A stretch of DNA of 64,000 bases from CAWAND01 sp963797485. Its GTDB lineage: Bacteria > Chloroflexota > Anaerolineae > Anaerolineales > E44-bin32. This document shows positions 1 through 8,944 of this stretch, piece by piece. Both the position numbers and the translations under genes were made by a program. Numbering within the stretch: the first letter of the stretch is position 1; each line of letters starts with the position of its first letter. The notes beneath the pieces were generated by a model. It saw only the letters and a program-made list of their open reading frames with translations. It did not search any database and was not told the DNA's origin. The stretch lies in NCBI GenBank assembly GCA_963797485.1, contig CAWCPF010000002.1, positions 248,001 through 312,000 on the forward strand. The letters are read 5' to 3'.

Positions 1-1072
1 TGCAGTCGACGTTGGTGAGATGGGTGTCGGTCCCCCCGAACGGAATGCGCAGGCCTTCGCCCGCCAGGGCTTCGGTCATAGCCACACAGTTGGTGACGAT
101 CTGATGCTGGAGTGTCTTGAATGCCTGCGAGGCGGCGAGTTTGAAGGCCACCGCCTGCGCGGCGATGGTGCTGATATGCGGTCCACCCTGCTCGCCCGGA
201 AACACGGCCCGATCGATGGCGCGCGCCAGCTTGGGCGACGCCGTCAGGATCACCGCCCCGCGCGGACCACACAAGGACTTATGGGTGGTGAAGGTGATCA
301 CGTCGGCGAAGCCAACTGGCGATGGGTAGGCTCCGGCGGCCACCAGTCCGGCCACGTGGGCGATGTCGGCCAACAGGTACGCGCCCACCTCGTCGGCGAT
401 GGCGCGGAAGGCGGCCCAGTCCACAGCCCAGGCGTACGACGAGAACCCGGCGATGATCATCTTGGGCTGGTGCTCGCGGGCCACGGCCCCGACCTGGTCG
501 TAGTCGATCCTTTCCGTCTCGGGATCGACGGTGTAGTGCACGGCATGGAAGTACTTGCCCGACCGGTTGACCGGCGAACCATGGGTGAGATGGCCGCCGT
601 GGAGCAGGTTCATGCCCATCACGGTGTCGCCCGGCTCGAGCAGCGCGTGGTATACGGCGTTGTTGGCCGGGGCGCCAGAGAGGGCCTGGACGTTGACGTA
701 CAGGTTGTCGGCCGACACCCCGTTGGCGGCGAAGACCTCGGCGCAGCGCCGGCGGGCCAAGGACTCAACCAGATCCACGTATTCGACGCCCTTGTAGTAG
801 CGTGGATCCGAGTAGCGGCGGTAGTGCGCCAGGCGCGCCGGGATGTCCAGCAGCTCGGACTCGGTCATCCGGCGTGTGTCCTCATCCGGATAACCCTCGG
901 CGTAGATGTTGTTAAAGGGCGTCCCGAGCACGTCAAGCACGGCCCTGGGGGCACTGCTCTCGGATGGGATCAGGATCAGCTTGCGGTACTGGCGCTCGGT
1001 TTCGAACTCGATGATGTCGGCCACAGCCGGATCGAGCTCGGCCAGGCTCCCGCGGATCAGGAAATCAGGCAT
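1..1072 (-). CDS. glyA: Serine hydroxymethyltransferase, C-terminus cut off by window edge
   Basis: PLP enzyme that interconverts serine and glycine and loads one-carbon units on tetrahydrofolate in the cytoplasm. The minus-strand reading starts at ATG 1072 (MPDFLIRGSLAELDP) and stays open to base 1, giving about 357 codons. Family blocks are clear: IPSESSAPRAVL, YAEGYP, LLEPGDTVMGMNLLHGGH, HVAGLVAAG and the PLP-lysine block TTHKSLCGPRGA, with the lysine near residue 265. Compared from memory with E. coli GlyA, about 26 extra residues lie between YAEGYP and YYKGVEYVD. A 17-bp-spaced promoter and a conserved palindrome lie upstream. Functionally it complements the gcv operon near 32-34 kb. Confidence 0.96.
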   Translation of the reverse strand, partial: MPDFLIRGSLAELDPAVADIIEFETERQYRKLILIPSESSAPRAVLDVLGTPFNNIYAEGYPDEDTRRMTESELLDIPARLAHYRRYSDPRYYKGVEYVDLVESLARRRCAEVFAANGVSADNLYVNVQALSGAPANNAVYHALLEPGDTVMGMNLLHGGHLTHGSPVNRSGKYFHAVHYTVDPETERIDYDQVGAVAREHQPKMIIAGFSSYAWAVDWAAFRAIADEVGAYLLADIAHVAGLVAAGAYPSPVGFADVITFTTHKSLCGPRGAVILTASPKLARAIDRAVFPGEQGGPHISTIAAQAVAFKLAASQAFKTLQHQIVTNCVAMTEALAGEGLRIPFGGTDTHLTNVDC

Positions 1073-1143
1073 GCAGGGCTCCAAGAGGGACGTTGCCATT
1101 TGCCGGGAGGACTGCGCCTCGACCGGCACCGGGTTGCGTCTGG

Positions 1144-1172
1144 ATTGTATTCCGCGGCCATGGAGGGGTCAA
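1144..1172 (-). promoter_or_regulatory. Sigma-70-type promoter for glyA
   Basis: On the minus strand a -35 TTGACC (1172-1167) and a -10 TACAAT (1149-1144) are separated by exactly 17 bp. Transcription would start near 1137 and leave a leader of about 64 nt before the glyA ATG. No known riboswitch was recognised in the leader. Confidence 0.7.
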
Positions 1173-1207
1173 GCAATGGCCCAGCCGGTCCGCTTCGTCC
1201 GGCTGGC

Positions 1208-1225
1208 TTGTGAATTCCTTCACAA
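1208..1225. promoter_or_regulatory. Palindromic operator-like site, copy 1
   Basis: TTGTGAATTCCTTCACAA: perfect 7-bp arms TTGTGAA/TTCACAA around a 4-bp spacer. It lies 10 bp after the M1 peptidase stop and is centred about 80 bp upstream of the inferred glyA start point. The arms match the consensus published for the redox repressor Rex and also fit a CRP/FNR-type TGTGA-N6-TCACA. Which protein binds is unknown. Confidence 0.7.
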
Positions 1226-1234
1226 AATGGACGG

Positions 1235-2835
1235 CTAGGGGACGGGCATAGGGCCGCCCTTGTACACCCACAGGTCAAACAGTGCCTGCAGGTCACAGCT
1301 GCAGGTGGCCTCGGCCGAAGCCTGGAAGTCCTGAGACGTGGCCGTGCTGTATCGATACTCCGCGTAGTAAGCTTTGAGGAAGGCGAAGAACGCTTGATCG
1401 CCGATGCGTTGGCGCAGGGCGTCGAAGAACAGTGCGCCTTTCCAGTACACAATCAGGGCGTAGGTGTTTTCATCCGGGTAATCGCCGACACCCAGTCCGA
1501 TGGGCAGATCACCGCGGAAGTAAGGGCCGACCACGGACCGGTAGTGGCTGAGCTCGCCGGTTGCCCGTCCATCCCCCTCGTAATGTTCGAGAAACAGCAC
1601 CGAGGCATAGGTGGCAGCGGCTTCGTCCAGCCAGGGCTGTTCGAGCTGGTCGTCGCCAATCAGGCCGTAGAACCACTGATGTGCCACCTCATGGATGACG
1701 GGGATCTCCAGGTCGGGGGTCCCGACCGTGCCGATGGTCACCAGCCCCGGATATTCGATTCCCCCAAACGCGCCGGGGACGTCGACCACGTCCAGCTCCG
1801 TGTACGGATACGGCCCCACGTCCTGGCTCAGCAGGTCGAGCTGGTCACGCGCCAGCCGGAGCATGCGCGACAGGTCGCTGCGATGCGCCTCCAGTACCCA
1901 GCCCTGGATGGTGACGCCGTCCGCCTGAACCGAACCCTGGACGAAGGGGCCTACGGCAAAGGCAAAATCGCGCACCGGGCCGGTGACATAGCTCACGGTC
2001 TGGGTGTCCCCGTCAGCCTCCTGCCGGGCGACTTCGACGCCCGAGGCGGCCAGGCCGGCATCGGCCGGCACGGTCAGCTCGACGGTGTACATGGCGATGT
2101 CAGAGTTGGTGGTGTCACCCCCGGAAGGGGCGCGTTCTTCCTCCCACTGGCCGTCGATCAGGCGCGGCACCAGCGGATAGAACGTGGGCGCGAACAACAC
2201 GCCCTGAGTAAGACCGAAACGCCCCGGCTCGGGACCCCCGATGTCCCCCTGCGCCTGGATTTCGAACGGCACGCTCAGGTCGAGGCTCTCCCCGGCCTTC
2301 AGCGGAGCCGGCAGCCGGTAGCGCACGGCCAGGCCGCCCAGCTCAATCGTGGGCGGCACGACCTTCCCACCAATCAGGGCGGGGCCAGCCTGCATCGCTG
2401 GATCGGTACTGACGGTCATTGGGCCACAGCATGAGGACCAGGTCGGCCAGCGGCTCCGTCTGGGGGTTGGTGTACACGATGCGCGCCAGCCCCTGGATGG
2501 CCGCCTGCTGGGCAAGCGCATTCAACGTCACACTGGCGCGAATGGCATACCGGGTCCAACCCGGATCGGAATCCAGGATGTCCTGCTCGCCCGGCTTGAG
2601 CGCGGCGCGCTGCTGGCCCGGCAAGTCGTTGTCGGCCGGCGGGGTGGCGGCCAGGGTAGGCAGGAAGGTCGGACTGGGAGTGGGCGTGAAGGCTGGAGGC
2701 AGACTGCGCGCCGTGCTGGTTGAGACCGGAACCGAAGGGGTCGTCGGCGTGGCCGCCGGCAGGCCGGGCGCCGGACCGCACGCCGCCGCCAGCGACCATC
2801 AGCCACACGACCCCTCGGGCTCGGCGATGCAACAT
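1235..2835 (-). CDS. M1-family zinc metallopeptidase lipoprotein (frameshifted)
   Basis: Probable secreted, lipid-anchored aminopeptidase-like protein. The zinc site HEVAHQW followed by E (QPWLDEAAATYAS) and the GGIEYPG substrate loop are characteristic of family M1 (gluzincin). ATG 2835 gives MLHRRARGVVWLMVA. After one frame change comes a lipobox-like AACGP and then a Thr/Pro-rich stalk (TPTTPSVPVSTST). A second frame change near 2400 joins the stalk and N-domain (ARIVYTNPQTEPLADL) to the catalytic part. Both breaks look like single-base indels. The stop at 1235 lies just before palindrome copy 1. Function is inferred from the motif; no substrate can be assigned. Confidence 0.85.
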
Positions 2836-2893
2836 GCTCACCTCGGAAAACACAGGGCCGCGTCCGAAAGGCTCCGGAAGGACACGGCTCAAG

Positions 2894-2968
2894 TGGGCGG
2901 AACAGGACTTCGAACCTGCGACCCCTTCTGTGTAAGAGAAGTGCTCTAACCAGCTGAGCTATCCGCCC
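2894..2968 (-). tRNA. tRNA-Val (anticodon TAC)
   Basis: The minus strand folds as a cloverleaf with acceptor stem GGGCGGA/TCCGCCC and discriminator A. The D-arm is TAGCTCAGCTGGTTAGAGCA. The anticodon stem CTTCT/AGAAG carries loop CTTACAC, giving anticodon TAC. The T-arm CAGG/CCTG has an 8-nt loop (TTCGAAGT) instead of 7, so one extra base is present, which may be a sequencing indel. CCA is not encoded. Confidence 0.93.
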
Positions 2969-3014
2969 GACCAGATTATACGACGACCTCGTCTCATCCC
3001 GGCTGCGGCGGGTT

Positions 3015-3043
3015 TTGCCCGTCGGAACAGGTGATGCTATAGT
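3015..3043 (+). promoter_or_regulatory. Promoter for the RpiR-type regulator
   Basis: TTGCCC (3015-3020), a 17-bp spacer and TATAGT (3038-3043) precede the ATG at 3088 by about 45 bp. The -10 is close to consensus and the -35 is moderate. Confidence 0.5.
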
Positions 3044-3087
3044 TCCGGGCCATCCGACCCGTCGGTGATTGGACGGACACACGCTCC

Positions 3088-3937
3088 ATGGCCTCGTTTG
3101 AGAACCGGATTCGAGAAGTCAGAACGGACCTCACGCCCAGTTTTCGGGTTCTGGCCGATTTCCTGCTCGAACTCGTATGACCAGGCAGCGTTCCTTTCAG
3201 GAACCGAGCTCGCCCACCGGTTGGATGTCGATCCGGCCACCGTGGTGCGTTTCGCACAGCGTCTGGGCTATCCAGGCTACCGTGAACTCCAGCGCGAGGT
3301 TCAACAGCGGGTTCAACAACTTCTGGATCCCCCGCTGGCTGCCCGCGCCGGTTCGCCTGAACAAGCCGCCGCTCAGGGATTTGACCAGGTGGAAAAGCTG
3401 CTGGATCGGGTTCGGCGGACGTTTCCGTTCGAGGCCGCCAACCAGCTCATCAAGCTGCTGGACGAGGCGGCGCGGGTGGTCATTCTGGCGGAGGGTCTGG
3501 CGCTGACCTCGGCGCGCAACCTGGGAGCCTGGCTCGAACTCGGCGGCCATACCGTCCACTATAGTGCGGGTTCGGCGGCGGATCTGGCTCGGGCGCTGGC
3601 GGGGCTGCGGCGGGGCGATCTCGTGCTGGCGGTCGAGATCGACGGGGAAACCCCGATGCTGGCGCGGGCCCTGGAGCAGGCCGGCCGGCAAGGGGCCACG
3701 ACCGTGGCCCTGGTGGCCACACCCTCGGACGAGGTCACGTTGCACGCCGATCTGGTGCTCGCCGGGAAGAGCGTCCCGGACCCCGGGCTGGCGCTGATGA
3801 TGCTCGACGGCATGGCCTACGCGCTGATGCGCATGCTGATCAAAGCTCGGCCGGGACGTTACCAGCCGGTTGACGGCCGAATTCGAGACCTCACGCGCGC
3901 CCTGTCCGGACGCGAAGGCTCTGACAAAGGCGCCTGA
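3088..3937 (+). CDS. RpiR/MurR-family regulator, HTH + SIS (frameshifted)
   Basis: Cytoplasmic transcription factor whose SIS domain normally senses a phosphosugar. ATG 3088 gives MASFENRIREVRTDLTPSF, typical of the RpiR N-terminus. The frame breaks near 3175 and continues in another frame with AAFLSGTELAHRLDVD and VVRFAQRLGYPGYRELQ, the HTH_6 helix-turn-helix. The SIS part starts around VVILAEGLALTSARNLGAW and runs to the end; total length of about 283 aa fits the family. No sugar-metabolism genes are adjacent, so the effector cannot be guessed. Confidence 0.85.
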
Positions 3938-3976
3938 ACGCGCCCGCGCGCCGAGCCATCCGCGACGCCCATCCGC

Positions 3977-4648
3977 ATGCCCTTTGCGATCGCCCTAATC
4001 CTGCTGGCCGCGCTGGTTGTCCTTGGCATCTGGGAGCTTGTGATTTGTGAGGGCGCCCACCTCGGCCGGCGTTCGGTTGTGTGGACCTACAATCTGGCCG
4101 CCGGCCGCTACGATGGCATCAAGCGCTTTGACCCCGACTGGGAGAAGCGAACGCTGGGCGAGCCGGTCGCCAACGTCATGGGAAGCCTGCAAGGCGCGCG
4201 CGTATTGGACGTCGGCGCCGGCACCGGCCGGCTGGCGCGGGCCCTGGCGTCGGCCGGGGGTCTGGACGGCGTCGTGTACGCTGCCGAGCCGTCTCTCGGC
4301 ATGCTCCGCCTCGGTCGAGCCTTCGAGGTCCCTTTTCCCAGCCGTTGGGTGCAGGCCTGGTCCGACCCGCTGCCCTTCGCCTCCGAGACGTTTGACCTGG
4401 TCACGTCGCTCGAGATGCTCGAGTTCACCCCTCATCCCGGCCGGACGCTGGCCGAGATGGTGCGCGTCCTGCGCCGCGACGGCTGGCTGCTGACCACCCA
4501 CCGGATCGGCTGGGAGGCTCGGCTGATCCTCGGCCACACGTACACGCGGCGGGAGCTGCAGGCGCGCCTGGAGCAGGCAGGTTTGGAGGCGGTCCAATTC
4601 TTCGGCTGGCAGCTGGATTACGATTTGGTTTGGGGTTACAAGCCGTAG
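3977..4648 (+). CDS. Class I SAM-dependent methyltransferase with N-terminal membrane helix
   Basis: A protein of 223 aa. Residues 3-22 form a hydrophobic helix that probably anchors the enzyme to the membrane. The SAM-binding motif I is VLDVGAGTGRL (about residues 76-86). The motif III region reads EMLEFTPHPGRTLAEMVRVLRRDGW, as in UbiE/COQ5-like methyltransferases (Methyltransf_11). It starts 39 bp after the RpiR-family gene and ends about 30 bp before the FAH-family gene. The acceptor substrate is not predictable. Confidence 0.8.
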   Translation: MPFAIALILLAALVVLGIWELVICEGAHLGRRSVVWTYNLAAGRYDGIKRFDPDWEKRTLGEPVANVMGSLQGARVLDVGAGTGRLARALASAGGLDGVVYAAEPSLGMLRLGRAFEVPFPSRWVQAWSDPLPFASETFDLVTSLEMLEFTPHPGRTLAEMVRVLRRDGWLLTTHRIGWEARLILGHTYTRRELQARLEQAGLEAVQFFGWQLDYDLVWGYKP

Positions 4649-4679
4649 CCGGTTCGTGCTGGCAGGAGTGACATCCCAC

Positions 4680-5466
4680 ATGCGATTGGTGCGCTACCGA
4701 AAACGCGCCGGAGGCTCGATCCAATGGGGATGGCTGTCCGAAGATCGAGTCGGTCTGGTCGAAGGCAGTCCATTCGGCGAGTACCGCCGAAAGGAAGCCC
4801 GCCTGTCCCTCGACACCGTCGAGTTGCTGGCGCCGGCCACACCGAGCAAGATCATATGTGTCGGCCGGAACTACGCCGCGCACGCGGCCGAACACGAGGT
4901 GGACGTCCCCGAGCTGCCGCTGCTGTTTCTCAAGCCTCCCAGCTCGATCATCGGCCCGGGCGGGACCGTGCGGCTGCCGCCTCAGTCCACCCAGGTGGAG
5001 CACGAAGCCGAGCTGGCGGTCGTCATCGGCCAGACCTGCCGCTGGGTCGAGCCGAAAGCAGCCATGCAGTCCGTGCTGGGGTTCACCGTCGCCAATGACG
5101 TGACCGCCCGCGACCTGCAGCGGCTGGACGGGCAGTGGACCCGCGCCAAGGGTTTCGACACTTTCTGCCCACTCGGACCGTGGATCGAGACCGAGCTCGA
5201 CCCGGCCGAACTCGCTGATTACCTGCACGGTCAACGGCCAGCTGCGGCAGATGGCCTCGACGCGCGACCTGGTCTTTCCCGTCCGCCAGATCGTGGCTTT
5301 CATCTCGTCGGTCATGACCCTGGAGGCCGGTGATGTGATCCTGACCGGGACGCCATCCGGCGTCGGTCCTTTGGCGGACGGCGACCACGTAACGATCGAT
5401 ATCGAGGGCGTGGGCGTGCTCGAGCACGAGGTGCGCGCCGCCCCCCACCCCTCTGCTCAAGCGTAG
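4680..5466 (+). CDS. Fumarylacetoacetate hydrolase (FAH) family protein (frameshifted)
   Basis: Probable metal-dependent hydrolase, decarboxylase or isomerase of the FAH/HpcE fold, acting on small keto acids. ATG 4680 gives MRLVRYRKRAG. Family blocks in order: IICVGRNYAAHAAEH, PLLFLKPPSS, the metal-binding VEHEAELAVVIG, ANDVTARDLQ, AKGFDTFCPLGPW and, after a frame break near 5216, TCTVNGQLRQ and ILTGTPSGVGPL. The break is consistent with one indel. Length of about 262 aa is normal. The stop is 19 bp before dcd. Family members have varied substrates, so no pathway is claimed. Confidence 0.87.
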
Positions 5467-5484
5467 CCAAGGAGGCAGGTCGGC

Positions 5485-6039
5485 ATGGGACTGAAGCCGG
5501 ATCACTGGATCACGCATATGGCTCAAACGGAACGCATGATCGAGCCATTTGAAGAGCATCAGGTTCGGAACGGCGTCATCTCCTACGGCGTTTCGTCCTA
5601 TGGTTACGATATCCGTGTGGCCGATGAGTTCAAGATTTTCACCAACGTCTTTTCGGCGGTGGTGGACCCCAAGGCTTTCGATCCGGCGTCGATGGTCGAC
5701 TTCAAGGGGCCGGTGTGCACCATTCCCCCGAACTCGTTTGCGCTGGCGCGCACGGTCGAATACTTCCGCATCCCGCGCCAGGTGCTGACCATCTGCCTGG
5801 GGAAATCCACCTATGCCCGCTGCGGCATCATCGTCAATGTCACGCCCTTCGAGCCCGAGTGGGAGGGCTACGTCACGCTGGAGATCTCCAACACCACACC
5901 GCTCCCGGCGCGCATTTACGCCAATGAAGGCATCGCCCAGGTGCTGTTCTTCGAAGCCGATGACATGTGCCGTATTTCGTATGCCGACAAGAAGGGCAAG
6001 TATCAGAAGCAAAACACAATCGAGCTGCCGCGGCTTTAG
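5485..6039 (+). CDS. dcd: dCTP deaminase
   Basis: Converts dCTP to dUTP and ammonia for dTMP synthesis; a cytoplasmic homotrimer. The 184-aa protein has the trimeric dUTPase/dCTP-deaminase fold motifs GVSSYGYDIRVADEFKIF, FALARTVEYFRIPR, GKSTYARCGI and the catalytic glutamate in GYVTLEISNTTPLPA. The C-terminus is KKGKYQKQNTIELPRL. A strong AAGGAGG lies about 10 bp before ATG 5485. The start and length match the family. A dUTPase was not seen in the window. Confidence 0.96.
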   Translation: MGLKPDHWITHMAQTERMIEPFEEHQVRNGVISYGVSSYGYDIRVADEFKIFTNVFSAVVDPKAFDPASMVDFKGPVCTIPPNSFALARTVEYFRIPRQVLTICLGKSTYARCGIIVNVTPFEPEWEGYVTLEISNTTPLPARIYANEGIAQVLFFEADDMCRISYADKKGKYQKQNTIELPRL

Positions 6040-6122
6040 ACGCCGGTCTGGAAAACCCGGCAAGCAGCCGGTGTGCTAGAATCGCGCCGCTTTGACACGT
6101 GTAGGCATGGGAGCAGGTCAAA

Positions 6123-6497
6123 TTGGAGAGGTGGTTCCTGGCTCTGGGCTCAGCCGCCGCCCTGGTGGCGGTCGCCACCGGCGCCTTCGGCGCGCATGCC
6201 CTGAGCGCCTACTTTCAAACCCATCCCGACTTGAGATCGCCGTACGACACGGCCGTCCAGTACCTCTTCTATCACGGCTTGGGTTTGCTGGCCGTAGGCT
6301 GGGCTGCCGGCCGATTCGGCGGAACCTCCATCAACTTGGCGGGCTGGCTGCTGGTGGCAGGCTGTGTGTTGTTCAGCGGGAGCCTGTTCGTTTTGAGCCT
6401 GACCGGCGGGCGTGTTTGGGGCGCCGTGACCCCGGTTGGAGGCGTGGCTTTTCTCGGCGGCTGGGCGCTGTTCTTGCTGGGCGTGCTGCGCGGATGA
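6123..6497 (+). CDS. DUF423 family membrane protein
   Basis: Small inner-membrane protein of 124 aa with four hydrophobic segments, beginning MERWFLALGSAAALVAVATGAFGAHAL at TTG 6123. The block GAFGAHAL and the pattern YHGLGLLAVG are typical of DUF423 (YgdD-like). The family's biochemical role is unknown. A -10-like TAGAAT at 6077-6082 lies 40 bp upstream. The gene sits between dcd and the MoxR gene, on the same strand. Confidence 0.85.
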   Translation: MERWFLALGSAAALVAVATGAFGAHALSAYFQTHPDLRSPYDTAVQYLFYHGLGLLAVGWAAGRFGGTSINLAGWLLVAGCVLFSGSLFVLSLTGGRVWGAVTPVGGVAFLGGWALFLLGVLRG

Positions 6498-6591
6498 CGC
6501 GCCAACGCCTCCCCGCCACATCTCCCTTTTCACTCCCCCACCTACCAAGACCGACCGATCCGTCTTCGCCGACCCGAAACAAGGCGGGCAG

Positions 6592-7578
6592 ATGAGTGTC
6601 CCATCGCCGGAGCAATTGGGCGAGGCGCTCCACGCGCAGGGGTACATCGCCAACCCCGAAATCACCACCGTCCTCTCGCTCGCCCAGGGGCTGGGCAAAC
6701 CCGTCCTGGCCGAGGGTCCGGCCGGGGTTGGCAAGACCGAGCTGGCCAAGGCCTGGGCCGGCGCGACGGGCCGCCAGCTGATCCGTCTGCAGTGCTACGA
6801 GGGCCTGGATGAGTCCAAGGCCCTGTACGAGTGGGAGTATGCCAAACAGATGCTGTACTCCCAGCTCCTGCGTGACAAACTCAACCAGCTGTTGTCCGAC
6901 ACCCGCAACCTGTCGGAGGCCGCCGACCGCATCGCCAGCGAAGAGGACGCCTTCTTCTCGATGCGTTTTCTGCTGGCCCGGCCGCTTCTGAAGGCCATCT
7001 TGTCGGATGAGCCCGCCCTGCTGCTCATCGATGAGATCGACCGCGCCGACGCCGAATTCGAAGCTTTCCTGCTGGAGGTCCTGAGCGACTTCCAGGTGAG
7101 CGTCCCCGAGATCGGCACGCTGACCGCCAAACATCATCCGCTGGTTGTGCTCACCAGCAACAACACGCGCGAACTGTCCGAGGCTCTCAAGCGACGCTGC
7201 CTGTATTTGTTCATCGACTTCCCCAGCGTGGAGACCGAGTTGGCGGTGGTCCGCCTGCGCGTGCCCGAGCTGGATCAACAGATAGCGCGCCAGGCGGTTG
7301 AGCTGGTCCATCGCATGCGGCAGCTTGACCTGCGCAAGAGCCCCGGGATCAGCGAGACCCTCGACTGGGCGCGCGCGCTGGTCCATCTCAATGCCCATGC
7401 CATCGATCGCGAAACCCTCCAGCACACGCTGACCGTCCTGTTGAAATACGAACGCGATGTCCAGCTGACCCGGCGGGCCCTCCAGCCCGAGCCGCCCCGC
7501 CCCCGGCAGGCCGCCACGGCACCTGAGCCGGGCCCAACCGAAGATGACGAACCCATGCAGTCTGAACCCGATGGATGA
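6592..7578 (+). CDS. MoxR-type AAA+ ATPase (CoxD-like)
   Basis: AAA+ chaperone of the MoxR group, which works with a VWA-domain partner to activate or load metals into enzymes. ATG 6592 (MSVPSPEQLGEALHAQGY) is chosen because similarity begins there. Walker A is GPAGVGKTE (residues 42-50), Walker B is LLLIDEIDRAD and sensor 1 is VVLTSNNTREL, followed by an arginine pair (LKRRC). The last ~35 residues are Pro/Glu rich. The stop overlaps the VWA gene start at 7571. The pair resembles CoxD/CoxE of carbon-monoxide dehydrogenase maturation, but no CODH genes are in the window. Confidence 0.9.
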   Translation: MSVPSPEQLGEALHAQGYIANPEITTVLSLAQGLGKPVLAEGPAGVGKTELAKAWAGATGRQLIRLQCYEGLDESKALYEWEYAKQMLYSQLLRDKLNQLLSDTRNLSEAADRIASEEDAFFSMRFLLARPLLKAILSDEPALLLIDEIDRADAEFEAFLLEVLSDFQVSVPEIGTLTAKHHPLVVLTSNNTRELSEALKRRCLYLFIDFPSVETELAVVRLRVPELDQQIARQAVELVHRMRQLDLRKSPGISETLDWARALVHLNAHAIDRETLQHTLTVLLKYERDVQLTRRALQPEPPRPRQAATAPEPGPTEDDEPMQSEPDG

Positions 7579-8944
7579 CCGCATGGTCAGCTTCGTGGCC
7601 GCCCTGCGTGCGGCCGGGGTTCGGGTGTCGCTGGCCGAATGCCAGGATGCCTTCGCAGCCACCCAGGCCCTCGGGGTGATGGACAGGCGGCAGTTTCGGA
7701 CGGCGCTTCAAACCACCCTGGTGAAGGAGCGGGCCGACCGACCCACTTTCGACGCCCTGTTCCCGATCTACTTTGGCTCTGGGCCGCGCAGCATGCCCAA
7801 CGCCGACGAGGCCCTTTCAGGCGAGGCCATCAATCAGCTTCGCCAGGCCCTGCAGGCCATGGCCGAGGAGCTGCGCCAGATGCTCGAGCGCCTCAGCCGC
7901 GGGGAGCCCTTCTCCCAGGCCGAGCTCGAGCAGGCCGCCCAATCGGCCGGCCTGGACGAGGCCCAATCGCTCGCCGACCGGGGATGGCTCGCCAGGCGCA
8001 TGGCTCAAGAACTGGGGTTGAGTGAACTGCTGAACGAGATTCAGCACTTGTTGGAACAGCTGGCCGAGATGGGGGCGACGCCGGGTGAGCGGGCCGATGT
8101 CCAGGCGCTGCTGATGGGGAACTACCAGACCATGCGGGAGCAGGTGGAGGCCTACGCGGGCTTCAGCCTCGCCGAGCGGATGAAGGATTTCACGCCACCC
8201 ACATCGGAGGACGGCACCCTCATGGACATCCCCTTCCAAAACCTCCGGGCGCGCGAGCTCGACCAGCTCCAGCGCGAGGTCACTCGATTGGCCGCCCGCC
8301 TGCGCACCCGGGCGGCGCTGCGCCAGAAGCGGGGCAAGGGCCGCCGCCTGGATCCCAAGCGCACGCTGCGGACCAACTTGAGGAACGGCAATGTGCCCTT
8401 CATCCTCGAACACCGCGTCCGGCGCCGCAAAGCTCGTTTCACCCTGGTCTGCGACGTCTCCACCTCCATGCGGCCGGTGGTGTCCTTCCTGCTGCTCCTG
8501 ATGTACCAGGTGCAGGCGCAGGTCGGCCGAACGCGGAGCTTTGCGTTTATCGATCATCTGGAGGAGATCAGCCAGGCCTTCGAGGGCAAGCGGCCTGAGC
8601 GCGCCGTGCCGGAGGTGCTGCAGCGTCTGCCGCCCGGCCACTACAACACGGACCTGGGGCACAGCCTGGAGCAATTCGTCCGCCACCAGTTGGGCGCGGT
8701 GGACGGCCGCACAACCTTGATCATTTGCGGGGACGGCCGGAACAACTTCAACCCGCCGCGGACCGATCTGGTTGAACTGCTGGCGCGGCGGGCGCGCAAG
8801 CTGGTGTGGTTCAATCCGGAGCCGCCGGCGATATGGGGGACCGGCGACAGCGATATGCTGGCTTACGCGCCGCTGGTCAGCTCGGTTTTCGAGGTCTCCA
8901 ACCTTCGCCAGCTGTCGCAGGCTGTGGACCAGCTACTGCTTTAG
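7571..8944 (+). CDS. VWA-domain protein (CoxE-like)
   Basis: Partner of the upstream MoxR ATPase. ATG 7571 (MDDRMVSFVAALRAAGVRVS) overlaps the upstream stop by 8 bp. The N-terminal half is helical and charged, with a long Gln/Glu-rich stretch. The C-terminal VWA domain carries the MIDAS motif in TLVCDVSTSMRPV (near residue 294) and later GHYNTDLGHSLEQF and TLIICGDGRNN. About 457 aa, typical of CoxE/VWA proteins. The stop TAG overlaps the convergent MFS gene stop (TTAG shared at 8941-8944). Confidence 0.88.
   Translation: MDDRMVSFVAALRAAGVRVSLAECQDAFAATQALGVMDRRQFRTALQTTLVKERADRPTFDALFPIYFGSGPRSMPNADEALSGEAINQLRQALQAMAEELRQMLERLSRGEPFSQAELEQAAQSAGLDEAQSLADRGWLARRMAQELGLSELLNEIQHLLEQLAEMGATPGERADVQALLMGNYQTMREQVEAYAGFSLAERMKDFTPPTSEDGTLMDIPFQNLRARELDQLQREVTRLAARLRTRAALRQKRGKGRRLDPKRTLRTNLRNGNVPFILEHRVRRRKARFTLVCDVSTSMRPVVSFLLLLMYQVQAQVGRTRSFAFIDHLEEISQAFEGKRPERAVPEVLQRLPPGHYNTDLGHSLEQFVRHQLGAVDGRTTLIICGDGRNNFNPPRTDLVELLARRARKLVWFNPEPPAIWGTGDSDMLAYAPLVSSVFEVSNLRQLSQAVDQLLL

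Noticed and set aside
20..1213. A 397-codon plus-strand open frame at the window start
   Set aside because: The opposite strand encodes glyA with all family motifs.
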